From assembly GCF_003048905.1 (NCBI RefSeq), contig NZ_PIRO01000004.1:1-64000 (forward strand): a DNA stretch of 64,000 nt, written 5' to 3'. Both the position numbers and the translations under genes were made by a program. Source of the DNA: Campylobacter concisus. GTDB taxonomy: Bacteria; Campylobacterota; Campylobacteria; Campylobacterales; Campylobacteraceae. The notes beneath the pieces are model-generated. The model searched no databases. It had not been told where the DNA came from and saw nothing but the letters and a program-made list of their open reading frames with translations. Shown here in pieces: positions 18,783-27,683 of this stretch (position 1 is the stretch's first letter; each line of letters begins with the position of its first letter).

Positions 18783-19841
18783 TTAGTCTCTACTTTTTAT
18801 CTCATCGTCGATCTCTTGTAAAAATCTATCCACAAGCTCGCTCTCAGGCAGTCTTGCGACCACTTCGCCGTGACGCATGATCATGCCATTGCCTTTGCCA
18901 AATGCTATGGCAACATCCGCACCTTTTGCCTCACCTATAGCATTTACCACGCAGCCCATGACTGAGACGTTTAACGGCTCTTTTATACCTTTTGTTTTTT
19001 CTTCTACGAGCTTTACTGCTGCCATGAGATCAGCTTGCAAGCGCCCGCATGTTGGGCATGAGATGATGTTTAACCCCTCTTTTTGACGGCCACTATCTTT
19101 TAAGATCGCCTTTGCGACTTTGATCTCTTCTTCAAGCTCGCCAGTTATGCTAACTCTCATCGTATCGCCGATGCCTTCAAGCAAAAGCCCACCAAGAGCG
19201 ATCGCGGACTTGATAGTCGCGTGAAATATTGTACCAGCCTCAGTAACACCAAGATGAAATGGATAGTTTGTCTTTGGGCGAAGCGCTCTATAAGCTTGCA
19301 TCGTGCGTTCAACGTCGCTTGATTTGAGCGAAATTTTAATGTCTGTAAAGTCAAAATCCTCAAGAAGCTTGATGTTATACATCGCACTCTCCACCATCGC
19401 CTCAACTGTGCGGCCATAGCGATCCTCAAACTGCTTTTCAAGCGAGCCAGAATTTACACCTATGCGGATAGGTAAATTTCGCTGCTTGCAGGCATCAACG
19501 ACTGCTTTTATGTTTTTTGCTGAGCCGATGTTGCCCGGATTTATACGGATAGCATCAACAAATTCGCTAACAATGAGTGCGTAGGTGTGGTTAAAATGAA
19601 TGTCTGCAACGACTGGAATAGGTGAGCCCGCAACTATCTGTTTTAGCGCGCTGGCGTCTTCTTTGTCAAAAACTGCGCAGCGCACGATGTCACAGCCTGC
19701 AAAATATAGCCTTTGTATCTGTTCAAGCGTGCCTTTTACGTCTTTTGTCTTTGAAAATGTCATTGATTGCACGGATATTGGCGCGTCGCCACCTATTAAA
19801 ACATTGCGAATTTTTATCTGTTTTGTTGGGTATCGTTGCAA
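18783..19841 (-). CDS. ispG: 4-hydroxy-3-methylbut-2-en-1-yl diphosphate synthase (flavodoxin-dependent type)
   Basis: Penultimate step of the MEP isoprenoid pathway: reduces MEcPP to HMBPP with a [4Fe-4S] cluster. The 352-residue protein is the short bacterial form, with an N-terminal TIM barrel ([12 protein letters not shown] at the start) and the cluster cysteines in ISCPTCGR (two) and [17 protein letters not shown] (one). Its product feeds UppS at 2728-3399. It starts at TTG with AAAGG about 9 bases upstream and is the first gene of ispG-dnaB-comEC. Confidence 0.95.
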   Translation of the reverse strand: MQRYPTKQIKIRNVLIGGDAPISVQSMTFSKTKDVKGTLEQIQRLYFAGCDIVRCAVFDKEDASALKQIVAGSPIPVVADIHFNHTYALIVSEFVDAIRINPGNIGSAKNIKAVVDACKQRNLPIRIGVNSGSLEKQFEDRYGRTVEAMVESAMYNIKLLEDFDFTDIKISLKSSDVERTMQAYRALRPKTNYPFHLGVTEAGTIFHATIKSAIALGGLLLEGIGDTMRVSITGELEEEIKVAKAILKDSGRQKEGLNIISCPTCGRLQADLMAAVKLVEEKTKGIKEPLNVSVMGCVVNAIGEAKGADVAIAFGKGNGMIMRHGEVVARLPESELVDRFLQEIDDEIKSRD

Positions 19842-19868
19842 AATTTTGCCTTTAAATTTTTATTGGGG

Positions 19869-19874
19869 ATTATA
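19869..19874 (-). promoter_or_regulatory. Probable -10 box of ispG-dnaB-comEC
   Basis: Minus-strand TTTTTCTTTATAATCC gives a perfect TATAAT 28 bases upstream of the ispG TTG start, preceded by a T-rich stretch as usual in Campylobacter. Confidence 0.6.
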
Positions 19875-19961
19875 AAGAAAAATGGCTTTTAAAAGGCTTG
19901 AAAATTTATTTTTAATAGTTTATAAAAATTAGTATTTTTATTGGATGTAGTTTCTAAAATT

Positions 19962-20051
19962 TTACTTACTCTTTATAGCCAACTTATCAAATTCCATAAT
20001 GCTTTCATAAGCATTAGGTTTCTCTATATGTCTATTTTTAAAATTTGCCAT
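19962..20051 (-). CDS. Possible 29-residue small protein between priA and ispG
   Basis: ATG at 20051 opens 29 codons (MANFKNRHIEKPNAYESIME... to KSK) before TAA. The composition looks coding, but only a weak AAAGAC lies upstream and there is no further in-frame extension. It may be a real small protein, a gene relic or chance. The rest of the 241-base gap holds only the ispG promoter. Confidence 0.25.
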   Translation of the reverse strand: MANFKNRHIEKPNAYESIMEFDKLAIKSK

Positions 20052-20082
20052 GTCTTTGTTGGATAGTTTTTAGACTAACATT

Positions 20083-21936
20083 TTAAGTAAAGTTGACTGG
20101 ATCAATATCGATATCGCCAAGCTCGCTTTTGCAGAGGCTTGCAGCTTTTAAAAGAGGTATATGAGAGTTTGAGCGGAGTAAAATTTCATATCTAAATTTG
20201 CTTCCAAGATACTCTATCTGGCACTTTCCGTATCCTATGATCTCAAGCTCATCGCTTCTTAAAGGTTCTATTCTTTGCACAAATTCATTCATTGTATTTT
20301 TTACTATGTTTTCATCTTTATGCGAGATGATAATGCGAAGAAGCCTGGTAAATGGCGGATAAAGCTCTTTTCTATAATCTATCTCATCTTTTAAAAATGA
20401 GTCATAATCACTGATGTAGCTCTCAAAAAATTCTCTTTGTTTACTTTGGATGATGACTCTACCAACTCCGTTTCTGCCAGCTCTGCCAGCTACTTGCATA
20501 GCAAGAGCGAGCGTTCTTTCTCTGGCCCTGTAATCAGGAAAATTTAAAAGCTCGTCAAATCCCATGATGACAGCAAGCTCTACGTTGTGGTAATCATGCC
20601 CTTTGCTTAGCATTTGCGTACCAAGCAAGATATCTATCTTGCCGTCGTTAAATTCCTTCAAAGCCTTTACGAGCTTGTTTTGCGTCGTTATTTCATCTCT
20701 ATCAAATTTAGCGATTCTAGCATTTGCAAACTCAGCTTGCAGCCTCTCAAGAAGCTCGCTCGTGCCGATCTTTTTAGCCTCTATCATCTCGCTGCCGCAC
20801 TGGTGGCAGGTCTTTGGCACAGCCATTTTGTGCTCGCAGTATTGACACTTTAGTACGTTTTGTTTTTTGTAGTAGCTCATGCCGATACTGCAAAATGGGC
20901 ACTTTAGCGTTTCACCGCAGTTTTTGCAGACTAGATATTTAAAATTTGCCCTTGTTGGCAGGCAGATGACAGCTTGTTTTTTATTCGCGAGTGTCTTTGA
21001 AATTTCATCTTTTAAAATTTCACTAATTCCAGTCTCGCTCTCATCAAAAATATAATTTTTTTGCGAATCAAAATATGTTCCCTTTAAGCGAAAATGCTCC
21101 TGCTTGTAAAAGCTAGTAAGGCTTGGCGTGGCACTTCCAAGCACCACTTGTAGGTCAAATTTGCTAGTTAGAAAGAGGGCGAGATCTCTTGCGTTGTAGT
21201 GGGGTTTTGAGCCTGTGTTTTTGTAGCTATCGTCGTGTTCTTCGTCAATGATGATAAGTTGTAGTTTTTCAAGTGGTAAAAATAAAGCCGATCTCGCACC
21301 TGCAACGAGTCTAACTTTCCCACTTTTTATATCTTTTAAAATTTGCTCTTTTTTCTTTGACGTGATCTTTGAGTGCCAGACTGCTACTGCCTCGACAAAA
21401 AAGCTCTCAAGGCGTTTTTGCATTTGTGGCGTGAGTGAAATTTCAGGCATTAAAAATAGTGCTTGGCTGCCTGCGTTTAAAATTTCTCTGATCTTTGCTA
21501 TATAAATTTCGCTTTTTCCACTTCCAGTGTCGCCAAAAATGAGTGAAATTTTACGTTTATTTATAAACTCCAAAGCCTCTTGCTGTTTTTCGCTTAGTTT
21601 GGGTGCCACATTAAAATTTTGATTTTCATAAATTTGATCTACTGTAATAATGTCATTTGGTTCAAATAAATTTAGGCTGACGCCAAGCTCGCATGTGTAA
21701 TATTTTGAGATAAATATTGCCAATTCACTTTGCATTGAAGTTAGATTGATCGGTAGAATTTCTAAAATTTTACTTGTTTTAAACTCTGGCTTGCCAGTCT
21801 CTTTTATGATAAAAGCAGTGAGAATTTTGCCTCTTAAAGAAGCCTTTACGCCTTGAAATTTTTCTAGTTTTTGATCGCTTTCATAAGTGAGCGGGGCTAA
21901 ATTGAGCCCATAAAATGCGAGTATGTAATAATGCAT
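20083..21936 (-). CDS. priA: Primosomal replication restart helicase PriA
   Basis: Recognises stalled forks and reloads DnaB. About 617 residues, short like other epsilonproteobacterial PriA proteins. Helicase motifs: Walker A FGDTGSGKSEIY (near 137), IIIDEEHDDSYK (motif II), GSATPS (motif III), MQVAGRAGRNGVGRVIIQS (motif VI). Two zinc-binding clusters lie in between (CKNCGETLKCPFC; CQYCEHKM... CHQCGSEM). I take the ATG at 21936, which overlaps the pseudopilin stop as TAATG; an ATG 18 bases earlier is possible. The N-terminal 3'-DNA binding domain is reduced. Confidence 0.93.
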   Translation of the reverse strand: MHYYILAFYGLNLAPLTYESDQKLEKFQGVKASLRGKILTAFIIKETGKPEFKTSKILEILPINLTSMQSELAIFISKYYTCELGVSLNLFEPNDIITVDQIYENQNFNVAPKLSEKQQEALEFINKRKISLIFGDTGSGKSEIYIAKIREILNAGSQALFLMPEISLTPQMQKRLESFFVEAVAVWHSKITSKKKEQILKDIKSGKVRLVAGARSALFLPLEKLQLIIIDEEHDDSYKNTGSKPHYNARDLALFLTSKFDLQVVLGSATPSLTSFYKQEHFRLKGTYFDSQKNYIFDESETGISEILKDEISKTLANKKQAVICLPTRANFKYLVCKNCGETLKCPFCSIGMSYYKKQNVLKCQYCEHKMAVPKTCHQCGSEMIEAKKIGTSELLERLQAEFANARIAKFDRDEITTQNKLVKALKEFNDGKIDILLGTQMLSKGHDYHNVELAVIMGFDELLNFPDYRARERTLALAMQVAGRAGRNGVGRVIIQSKQREFFESYISDYDSFLKDEIDYRKELYPPFTRLLRIIISHKDENIVKNTMNEFVQRIEPLRSDELEIIGYGKCQIEYLGSKFRYEILLRSNSHIPLLKAASLCKSELGDIDIDPVNFT

Positions 21937-22352
21937 TACTGAAGTGATTTGCAAATTTCATTTTCATCACTGCAACCAAAATCACCAGTATTTTTGTCGT
22001 ATTTGAAATTTGCTACTTTGCCATCTAGCCTAAATGTATATTTGTCATCGTTTATTCTGTGCCAGCCATTTTTGCTACCGCTATCTTTTATCGGTATATT
22101 TATAACATTTTTAAAGAGCTTGCTTGGATCGCCATCGTCTAGTTTTTGTGGAAATTCTGGCTTTGCCTGCAAGATATTATCGTTGTATTTTAGTGAAATT
22201 CCGCTTCTTATAGCAGCAAGTTGAGTTTTTGCATTTGAGATGGTAGCATCACTTCTAGAAAAAAATAGTCTAGGTATAGCGACTGTGCTTAAAATACCTA
22301 GTATAACTACTATAAATATCAGCTCAAGCAAGGTGTAAGCTCGTCTTTTCAT
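21936..22352 (-). CDS. Type II/IV pseudopilin-like protein
   Basis: 138 residues with the classic prepilin N-terminus: short positive leader MKRRA, then YTLLELIFIVVILGILSTVAIPRL, in which the hydrophobic helix has Glu5-type glutamate after the cleavage site. The rest is a small soluble domain with two cysteines close to the C-terminus (GCSDENEIC). Expected to be processed by the prepilin peptidase at 1932-2720. No other pilus or secretion genes are in the window; a role in DNA uptake with ComEC is possible but unproven. It lies between priA and a small gene, with 4- and 1-base overlaps. Confidence 0.8.
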   Translation of the reverse strand: MKRRAYTLLELIFIVVILGILSTVAIPRLFFSRSDATISNAKTQLAAIRSGISLKYNDNILQAKPEFPQKLDDGDPSKLFKNVINIPIKDSGSKNGWHRINDDKYTFRLDGKVANFKYDKNTGDFGCSDENEICKSLQ

Positions 22353-22585
22353 CTCTCTTCTCGCTTTAATATCTCATCAACATTGCCAGTTAAATTTTTT
22401 ACTGCCTTTATCACAGCATAATTTTCATAACATTTTTCTATAAAGGCATTTAAAAGCTCTTTTGGCTCGATAAATTGGCGCCCGCCCATTAAATTTTGCC
22501 AGTCATCTTCAAAGAATTTAGCAAAATCATCATCAAGCGTGATCGTGTAGTCGCGAGATGATATCGTGAGCGTAATTTTTTTCAT
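22349..22585 (-). CDS. Small conserved hypothetical protein (78 residues)
   Basis: A 78-residue acidic soluble protein (MKKITLTISSRDYTITLDDDF...), apparently two beta strands followed by two to three helices. It overlaps the pseudopilin start by 4 bases and follows the coiled-coil gene by 13 bases. The start MKKITLTISSRDYTITL recalls the N-terminus of ZapA cell-division proteins, but the rest is too short to confirm this. No function assigned. Confidence 0.65.
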   Translation of the reverse strand: MKKITLTISSRDYTITLDDDFAKFFEDDWQNLMGGRQFIEPKELLNAFIEKCYENYAVIKAVKNLTGNVDEILKREER

Positions 22586-22598
22586 ATTTTAACCAAGC

Positions 22599-22832
22599 TT
22601 ATCTGCCAAGGACAGCTTCGATTTTTCTCATTACATCGTCAGCTTCGGTATTTTTCTTGTCAAGATCCTCTTCTAAACGCATGATTTGATTGCTTTTTGC
22701 CTCATTTTGTGCTTTTAAAGTTACGATCTCATTACGCAACTCTTCGTTCGTTTTGCAAAGCTCGTCATATTTTGTGATCAGGTCATTTACTTTATCGCTT
22801 AGTGTGGTTAAGATCGCATTATCTTCAAACAT
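22599..22832 (-). CDS. Small coiled-coil protein
   Basis: 77 residues from the ATG at 22832, which has a good AAAGGAAC upstream; an earlier in-frame ATG at 22874 lacks one. After about ten residues (MFEDNAILTTL) almost the whole chain forms heptads typical of a coiled coil, ending in RKIEAVLGR. Size and form resemble ZapB-like cell-division or septum-associated coiled coils, but similarity of this kind is weak evidence. It is the first gene of the set that ends with priA. Confidence 0.7.
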   Translation of the reverse strand: MFEDNAILTTLSDKVNDLITKYDELCKTNEELRNEIVTLKAQNEAKSNQIMRLEEDLDKKNTEADDVMRKIEAVLGR

Positions 22833-22905
22833 AAAAGTTCCTTTAAAATAATAATTAGGCTCGTATTCTAACACGCAGAGGCTAAATTCTTATTAAAATT
22901 CTTAT

Positions 22906-22932
22906 TTGACAAAGCACTATCTTTGCTATAAA
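22906..22932 (+). promoter_or_regulatory. Possible uvrB promoter
   Basis: TTGACA (22906-22911) and TATAAA (22927-22932) lie 15 bases apart, a little short of the usual 16-18. The uvrB ATG follows 25 bases later with AAAGGCG in front. Confidence 0.45.
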
Positions 22933-22957
22933 ATTCGCCCAAATTTAAAGGCGATCA

Positions 22958-24934
22958 ATGAGTAAATTTGAAATTTCATCTAAATTTAGCCCAAGTAGTG
23001 ACCAAGCAAGAGCGATAAAAGAGATAGTAAAAAGTATAAAATCAGGCAATAAATACCAAACTCTTCTAGGTGTGACAGGATCTGGCAAGACTTTTACCAT
23101 GGCAAACGTCATACGTGAGCTAAACATGCCAACGCTTATCATGACGCATAACAAATCCTTAGCTGCTCAGCTTTATAGCGAATTTAAGGGCTTTTTTCCA
23201 AAAAACCATGTCGAGTACTTCATAAGCTACTACGACTACTACCAGCCAGAGGCTTACATCCCAAGAAGCGACCTATATATAGAAAAGGATAGCTCGGTAA
23301 ATGAGGAGCTTGAGCGCCTACGTCTCTCTGCGACGGCTAGCTTGCTAAGCTTTGATGATGTCATCTGCGTGGCCTCAGTCTCTGCAAACTACGGACTTGG
23401 TAATCCAAGCGAGTATAAAGGGATGGTGGCATATCTTAGCGTGGGCGAGAAGATAAGCCAAAGAAAGCTTTTGGAGCAGCTTGTAGATATGGGCTACAAG
23501 CGCAATGACAACTACTTTGACAGGGGCGACTTTCGTGTAAATGGCGATGTGGTTGATATTTATCCAGCGTATTACAACGACGAAGCCCTAAGGGTTGAGT
23601 TTTTTGGCGATGAGATCGATGCGATGTATCATTTTGACGTGCTTGATAATAAACGGCTCAAAGACATTTCTAAATTTACGCTTTATGCGACCAGCCAGTT
23701 CATCGTGGGCGCTGATAGGCTAAAGATCGCTATGAAAGAGATCGAAGAGGAGCTTGATGCGCGTTTAAAAGAGTTTAACGAGCAGGGCAAGCTAGTCGAG
23801 GCGCAGAGGCTAAAGCAGAGGGTGGAGTTTGACCTCGAGATGATGGCAAGCACTGGTATGTGCAAAGGTATCGAAAACTACGCGCGCCACCTAACCGGAC
23901 AAAAACCCGGAGAGACGCCATACTCGATGTTTGACTACTTTGAGATAAGCGGCAAAGACTATCTGGTCATCGTTGATGAGAGCCACGTGAGTTTGCCGCA
24001 GTTTAGAGGCATGTACGCGGGTGATAGGAGCCGTAAAGAGGTGCTTGTGGAGTATGGATTTCGCTTGCCATCAGCGCTTGATAACAGGCCGCTTAAATTT
24101 GATGAGTTTATAAGCAAAAAGGCGAAATTTGTCTTTGTCTCAGCTACGCCAAACGAGTACGAGCTTGGTATCAGCCAGGGGCACGTATATGAGCAGATTT
24201 TGCGACCTACTGGACTGCTTGATCCGCTTATCGAGATAAAAGATAGTGACAACCAAGTTGAAGCGCTATTTGACGAGGCAAAGGCGGTGATCGCAAGAGG
24301 TGAGCGCGTGCTAGTTACGGTGCTAACTAAAAAGATGGCCGAGGAGCTAAGCCGCTACTACATCGAGCTTGGCATAAAGGTCAAGTATATGCACTCAGAC
24401 ATCGACGCGATCGAGCGAAATGAGATCATTAGAGGGCTTAGAAGTGGCGAATTTGACATGCTAATAGGCATAAATTTGCTCCGTGAAGGGCTGGACCTGC
24501 CTGAAGTGAGCCTGATAGCGATCATGGACGCCGATAAAGAGGGCTTTTTGCGCTCGACAACGAGCCTTATACAGACGATGGGGCGCGCAGCTAGAAATGT
24601 AAACGGCAAGGTGTTAATGTTTGCCAAAAAGATCACGCACTCGATGAAAGAGGCAATCGATACGACAACGGCTAGGCGTAAATTTCAAGATGAGTACAAC
24701 AAAGCTCATGGCATCACGCCACACTCTGCAAGCAGGAATATCGAAGAGAGCCTGCATGTCGAAGATGATGGTGAAATTTATAAACGTGGCAAGAATTTAG
24801 AAAAGATGCCAGCAAGCGAGCGAGCTGCGATAGTAAAAGAGCTAAGAAAGCAGATGCTTGAAGCGGCGGCGCAGCTTGAGTTTGAGAAGGCAGCGGCGTT
24901 GCGTGACGAAATAGCGAAGATGAGAAAACTATAA
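22958..24934 (+). CDS. uvrB: Excinuclease ABC subunit B
   Basis: Damage-verifying helicase of nucleotide excision repair. 658 residues: Walker [14 protein letters not shown] (near 40), the beta-hairpin region with [17 protein letters not shown] (motif II), helicase motifs [23 protein letters not shown] and QTMGRAARN in the second RecA domain, and a C-terminal UVR motif (about 623-655) that binds UvrC. Full length, no oddities. The rather frequent GGC, GCG and CGC codons are usual for long housekeeping genes here. Confidence 0.97.
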   Translation: MSKFEISSKFSPSSDQARAIKEIVKSIKSGNKYQTLLGVTGSGKTFTMANVIRELNMPTLIMTHNKSLAAQLYSEFKGFFPKNHVEYFISYYDYYQPEAYIPRSDLYIEKDSSVNEELERLRLSATASLLSFDDVICVASVSANYGLGNPSEYKGMVAYLSVGEKISQRKLLEQLVDMGYKRNDNYFDRGDFRVNGDVVDIYPAYYNDEALRVEFFGDEIDAMYHFDVLDNKRLKDISKFTLYATSQFIVGADRLKIAMKEIEEELDARLKEFNEQGKLVEAQRLKQRVEFDLEMMASTGMCKGIENYARHLTGQKPGETPYSMFDYFEISGKDYLVIVDESHVSLPQFRGMYAGDRSRKEVLVEYGFRLPSALDNRPLKFDEFISKKAKFVFVSATPNEYELGISQGHVYEQILRPTGLLDPLIEIKDSDNQVEALFDEAKAVIARGERVLVTVLTKKMAEELSRYYIELGIKVKYMHSDIDAIERNEIIRGLRSGEFDMLIGINLLREGLDLPEVSLIAIMDADKEGFLRSTTSLIQTMGRAARNVNGKVLMFAKKITHSMKEAIDTTTARRKFQDEYNKAHGITPHSASRNIEESLHVEDDGEIYKRGKNLEKMPASERAAIVKELRKQMLEAAAQLEFEKAAALRDEIAKMRKL

Positions 24935-24981
24935 AAAAGACAAGCCCTTTTTGTTTTATACTGCGTTGGATATCGCTTCAA

Positions 24982-25010
24982 ACTTCGGTCACGTATCATA
25001 TATACGCTCC
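24982..25010. repeat. Hairpin repeat, copy 1
   Basis: 29 bases, ACTTCGGTCACG... to ...ACGCTCC. It contains the inverted pair CGTAT / ATACG around a five-base loop. Copy 2 at 25103 shares 23 of 29 bases and keeps the stem by paired changes. Confidence 0.55.
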
Positions 25011-25102
25011 CTCGTTTTTGTTCATCCGCCTTGTCTAAAACAAAAAAATCTTGTATTTGGCGATTTGTCTTTTTCTGCTATACGTCGTTTAAATTTCACT
25101 CT

Positions 25103-25131
25103 ACTTCAGTCACATACTATATGTATGCTCC
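25103..25131. repeat. Hairpin repeat, copy 2
   Basis: Same frame as copy 1 but with stem CATAC / GTATG. Two of the base pairs differ from copy 1 on both sides, so the pairing is retained, which argues for a selected or recently copied hairpin. Confidence 0.55.
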
Positions 25132-25134
25132 TTT

Positions 25135-25172
25135 GTATCGTAAAATTTCGCCTCATCTCCTCGTAGCGAAGT
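25135..25172. repeat. 38-base repeat, copy 1
   Basis: Begins GTATCGTAAAATTTCGCC and ends GTAGCGAAGT; matches 25458-25495 in 35 of 38 positions. It directly follows hairpin copy 2, so the two blocks may be parts of one longer element. Confidence 0.55.
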
Positions 25173-25457
25173 CTCGTTGCAAGCAAGGCGAAGCAAGCAA
25201 AAAATACTACCTCTTGGGGTTTTAAAATTACTAAACAAAACAAAAATTTCTTGTCTTGGCGTCTTAAATTTTACGAGCTGAACTTATATGTTCTATCTTC
25301 GGTCGAAAATTACTTCGTAATATTTAAAATCTTTACAATATACTTTGCCTTGATGATTCAGTAGCCAAAATTTAAATTTTTATGTGTCTAGTCTGCGCAA
25401 ATTTTAACCGCGCAACATTTAAATCTATCACAAAATACTACCCTTTTGAGCCTATTC

Positions 25458-25495
25458 GTATCGTAAAATTTTGCCTCGTCTCCTCATAGCGAAGT
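25458..25495. repeat. 38-base repeat, copy 2
   Basis: Same direction as copy 1, 35 of 38 bases identical, differences all transitions. No hairpin block is found directly in front of this copy. Confidence 0.55.
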
Positions 25496-25557
25496 TAAAG
25501 ACAAAAATCATCTTGTCTTTAGCTGTTTAAATTATAAATTTATCGCCAGATGCCGTT

Positions 25558-26925
25558 TTATGATCTATCCTGCTCTCTTGTGTCTTTTTTCACGCTATAC
25601 CAAGCAATTAATAAAAAGAAAAACTCTGCCATATTAAAAAGGTCTATGTTTTTGGTTAAAAGACCTATAAAGTCTGGCTTACCCGGAAACAGTATTGCTA
25701 AAAGTATGGCCGAACTTACCACAAACAATATAAAATTTATCCAAAATAGCCTACTTTTAGTTGCGCTCACTAATCTTGTTGTAAATAAAAATAAAAATAC
25801 TGTAGCTAACAAATGAGCAAATACTCCAATGTATAAGATTGTATTGGCACTAGAAACTAAAGATTTAATTGAGGCATTGTGCGTACCAAAGATATTAAAA
25901 AAAGTATAATCGTAAGCATATATATACATGTAGTCAGTTGTTGCTTTTGCTATTGTAAATATCACAAAAAGGATAGAGAAAAATAAGAAATTTGTATGTA
26001 GTCTTATCTCATTTAACGTATGTGCTATCTGTTTAACGGCAGAGTAAATAGCCACTAATACTACCGCGTAAGCAAGAGGCTTTATAAATATTATTGGTCG
26101 AAGTGACATTCTTTCTTGATGTGCTAACAAATATTCAAAAAATATATAGTAAAAAAATGTTGCGACAAGGCCAACTAAACAGGCTTTCACGGCTAATTGG
26201 CTTGGAGATTTGATAGTAGTCACATTTAAAATCCCATTTTCGCTAATTACTTGAATTTCGTTACTACTTACTTGTGTCTTTAGTCGCCACCATGCGATTA
26301 AAGCAAGAAAGAAAGCTCCAATATCAATATAATTATAAATTTTGTGATCAATTTTAATAAAGTAGCTTGCTATGTGAGATGCGCCAAATAACGCATAAGC
26401 CCAAAACATTTTTTCTTTTGTTATTTTTCCTAATTTTGCGATAGATATAAATAAAAATAGTGATGCTGTTACAAATAATACTCTCAATAAATAGCTACGA
26501 TAAATAAATAGCTGTTTAAACAGGTCATGATTATACATGATCTCTTCGTCGTTATAAAAATGATTCAATATCGTAAAGATAAAATCATCATAGTTAAAAT
26601 TTCTTTCTCCTAGATACATAACAATTTTAAAAGTCAAAAGAGTTAAAATGACATATATCAAAATGAAAATAGTAAAAATTTTAAAATATGTTCTTAGTTT
26701 TGAGGAATTATAAATAGAGCATATCAATGAAATAGCAAAAAATAAAAGTAGCCAACTGATAGAGTCGCAGCATGCTTTGAGGATAAGACTGAAATCACGA
26801 TCAAGGGTTTTGTAAAGCCCTGAAACGAAAACTAGATACTTAAATATCGCCACAATACAAGATATAATCCCCAACTCTCTGGCACTTTTTAACATATATT
26901 TTTTTTCTTGTTGTAACGGTTCCAA
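25558..26925 (-). CDS. Unrecognised multi-pass membrane protein with internal duplication
   Basis: 455 residues with about ten to twelve hydrophobic helices; no known family recognised. Two parts look homologous: KEKMFWAYALFGASHIAS ending in FFLALIAWWRLK (about 168-216) and KSRLFWINFILFVVSSAI ending in FFLLIAWYSVKK (about 391-449), each preceded by a long hydrophobic helix pair. Translation starts at TTG with AAGGAG 5 bases upstream; the ATG ten codons later has no such site. Downstream lies the repeat-rich gap, upstream the MFS pseudogene. The AT-rich text and Ile/Phe/Lys bias are stronger than in the housekeeping genes. Confidence 0.75.
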   Translation of the reverse strand: MEPLQQEKKYMLKSARELGIISCIVAIFKYLVFVSGLYKTLDRDFSLILKACCDSISWLLLFFAISLICSIYNSSKLRTYFKIFTIFILIYVILTLLTFKIVMYLGERNFNYDDFIFTILNHFYNDEEIMYNHDLFKQLFIYRSYLLRVLFVTASLFLFISIAKLGKITKEKMFWAYALFGASHIASYFIKIDHKIYNYIDIGAFFLALIAWWRLKTQVSSNEIQVISENGILNVTTIKSPSQLAVKACLVGLVATFFYYIFFEYLLAHQERMSLRPIIFIKPLAYAVVLVAIYSAVKQIAHTLNEIRLHTNFLFFSILFVIFTIAKATTDYMYIYAYDYTFFNIFGTHNASIKSLVSSANTILYIGVFAHLLATVFLFLFTTRLVSATKSRLFWINFILFVVSSAILLAILFPGKPDFIGLLTKNIDLFNMAEFFFLLIAWYSVKKDTREQDRS

Positions 26926-26955
26926 ATTTACTCCTTAAATTAAATTAGTTATTTT

Positions 26956-26961
26956 ATTGTA
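26956..26961 (-). promoter_or_regulatory. Probable -10 box of the unrecognised membrane protein gene
   Basis: Minus-strand AATTACAATAAAAT contains TACAAT about 31 bases before the TTG start at 26925. Confidence 0.4.
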
Positions 26962-27022
26962 ATTGGTTTAAAAATATTTAAATATTTTAAATCAGGTTAA
27001 TTTATTTTAATTTGGTATTTAT

Positions 27023-27683
27023 TTATCTCGTGACTGGCCTTAAAAAGTAGCTAGAAACCGCGCATATAAGCGATACTGCTGCGACAAAGTAAAATGAGTG
27101 TATAAGGCTAAAGATGTCAGCGATCTTGCCGATGACCGTTGCGAATATGCTACCATCGTTATACTAAGGCCAAGCATTACGCCGGAGGCTAGGCCGATTT
27201 GATTTGGCTATAAAGACTAGCGTCCCTTTTAGGCCAAAATTTCCCACAAAAACGGCGACTAAAATGGGCCCAACTGCAAATCCAAAAGAAAATATACTTA
27301 TACTTTTGGCTCTATTTTTGGCGTTTGAGACGTAGTTTACGATCCTTGCGGCACTTGGGTGAAAGAGTGCGGCGCCGATACCGCTTATCATCACGCAAAC
27401 CAAGATGATGTAGTAGTTTGTCACAAAGCCAGTGAGGCTCATGCCACCACTCACAAGTAATAGCCCAAGCGGGATGATGTATGGCAGCTCTTTTTGTCTC
27501 TTAGGCGGCCGATAAGTGGTTGGATGAGCAATTTGTGGCGGTCACGAGCGAGGCGGCCGTGGTATAGTCGTAGTGGTAGCTTGCGATGAAAAAAGGCAGC
27601 ATCGCATCAAGCGCGCTTTGGTTTATGTCGCTACAAAAGTGCCCAAGCCCCATTAGATACTTTAAATTTTTCGCCTTTTTCAT
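27023..27683 (-). pseudogene. Decayed MFS transporter (fosmidomycin-resistance / Fsr-like)
   Basis: The N-terminal piece reads LMGLGHFCSDINQSALDAMLPFFIASYHYDYTTAASLVTATN, typical of Fsr-like major facilitator proteins, then shifts frame. The next pieces are recovered in other frames: LLIQPLIGRLRDKK; KELPYIIPLGLLLVSGGMSLTGF; ...GIGAALFHPSAARIVNY...; after GLKGTLVF the text jumps to NQIGLASGVMLGLS and, with one further shift, ends in IADIFSLIHSFYFVAA...RPVTR. So at least three frameshifts and an internal loss of roughly helices 6-10 have happened; about 660 bases remain from an expected 1170. The start codon abuts the stop of the AsmA-like gene. Confidence 0.82.

Larger units (their letters stand above)
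24935..25557. other. Gene-free stretch with decayed repeats
   Basis: About 620 bases after uvrB hold no credible gene. Several sequence blocks occur twice or more in diverged form: the hairpin block (24982 and 25103), a 38-base block (25135 and 25458) and an A-rich block ending in ttggcg (25037-25062 and 25237-25261). Short open frames here have low-complexity translations and disagree between copies. It looks like a graveyard of an intergenic repeat family. Confidence 0.6.

Noticed and set aside
24951-25225. Open frames of 60-75 codons after uvrB
   Set aside because: They run through the diverged repeat blocks, have no ribosome sites and translate into low-complexity strings; best explained as repeat sequence.
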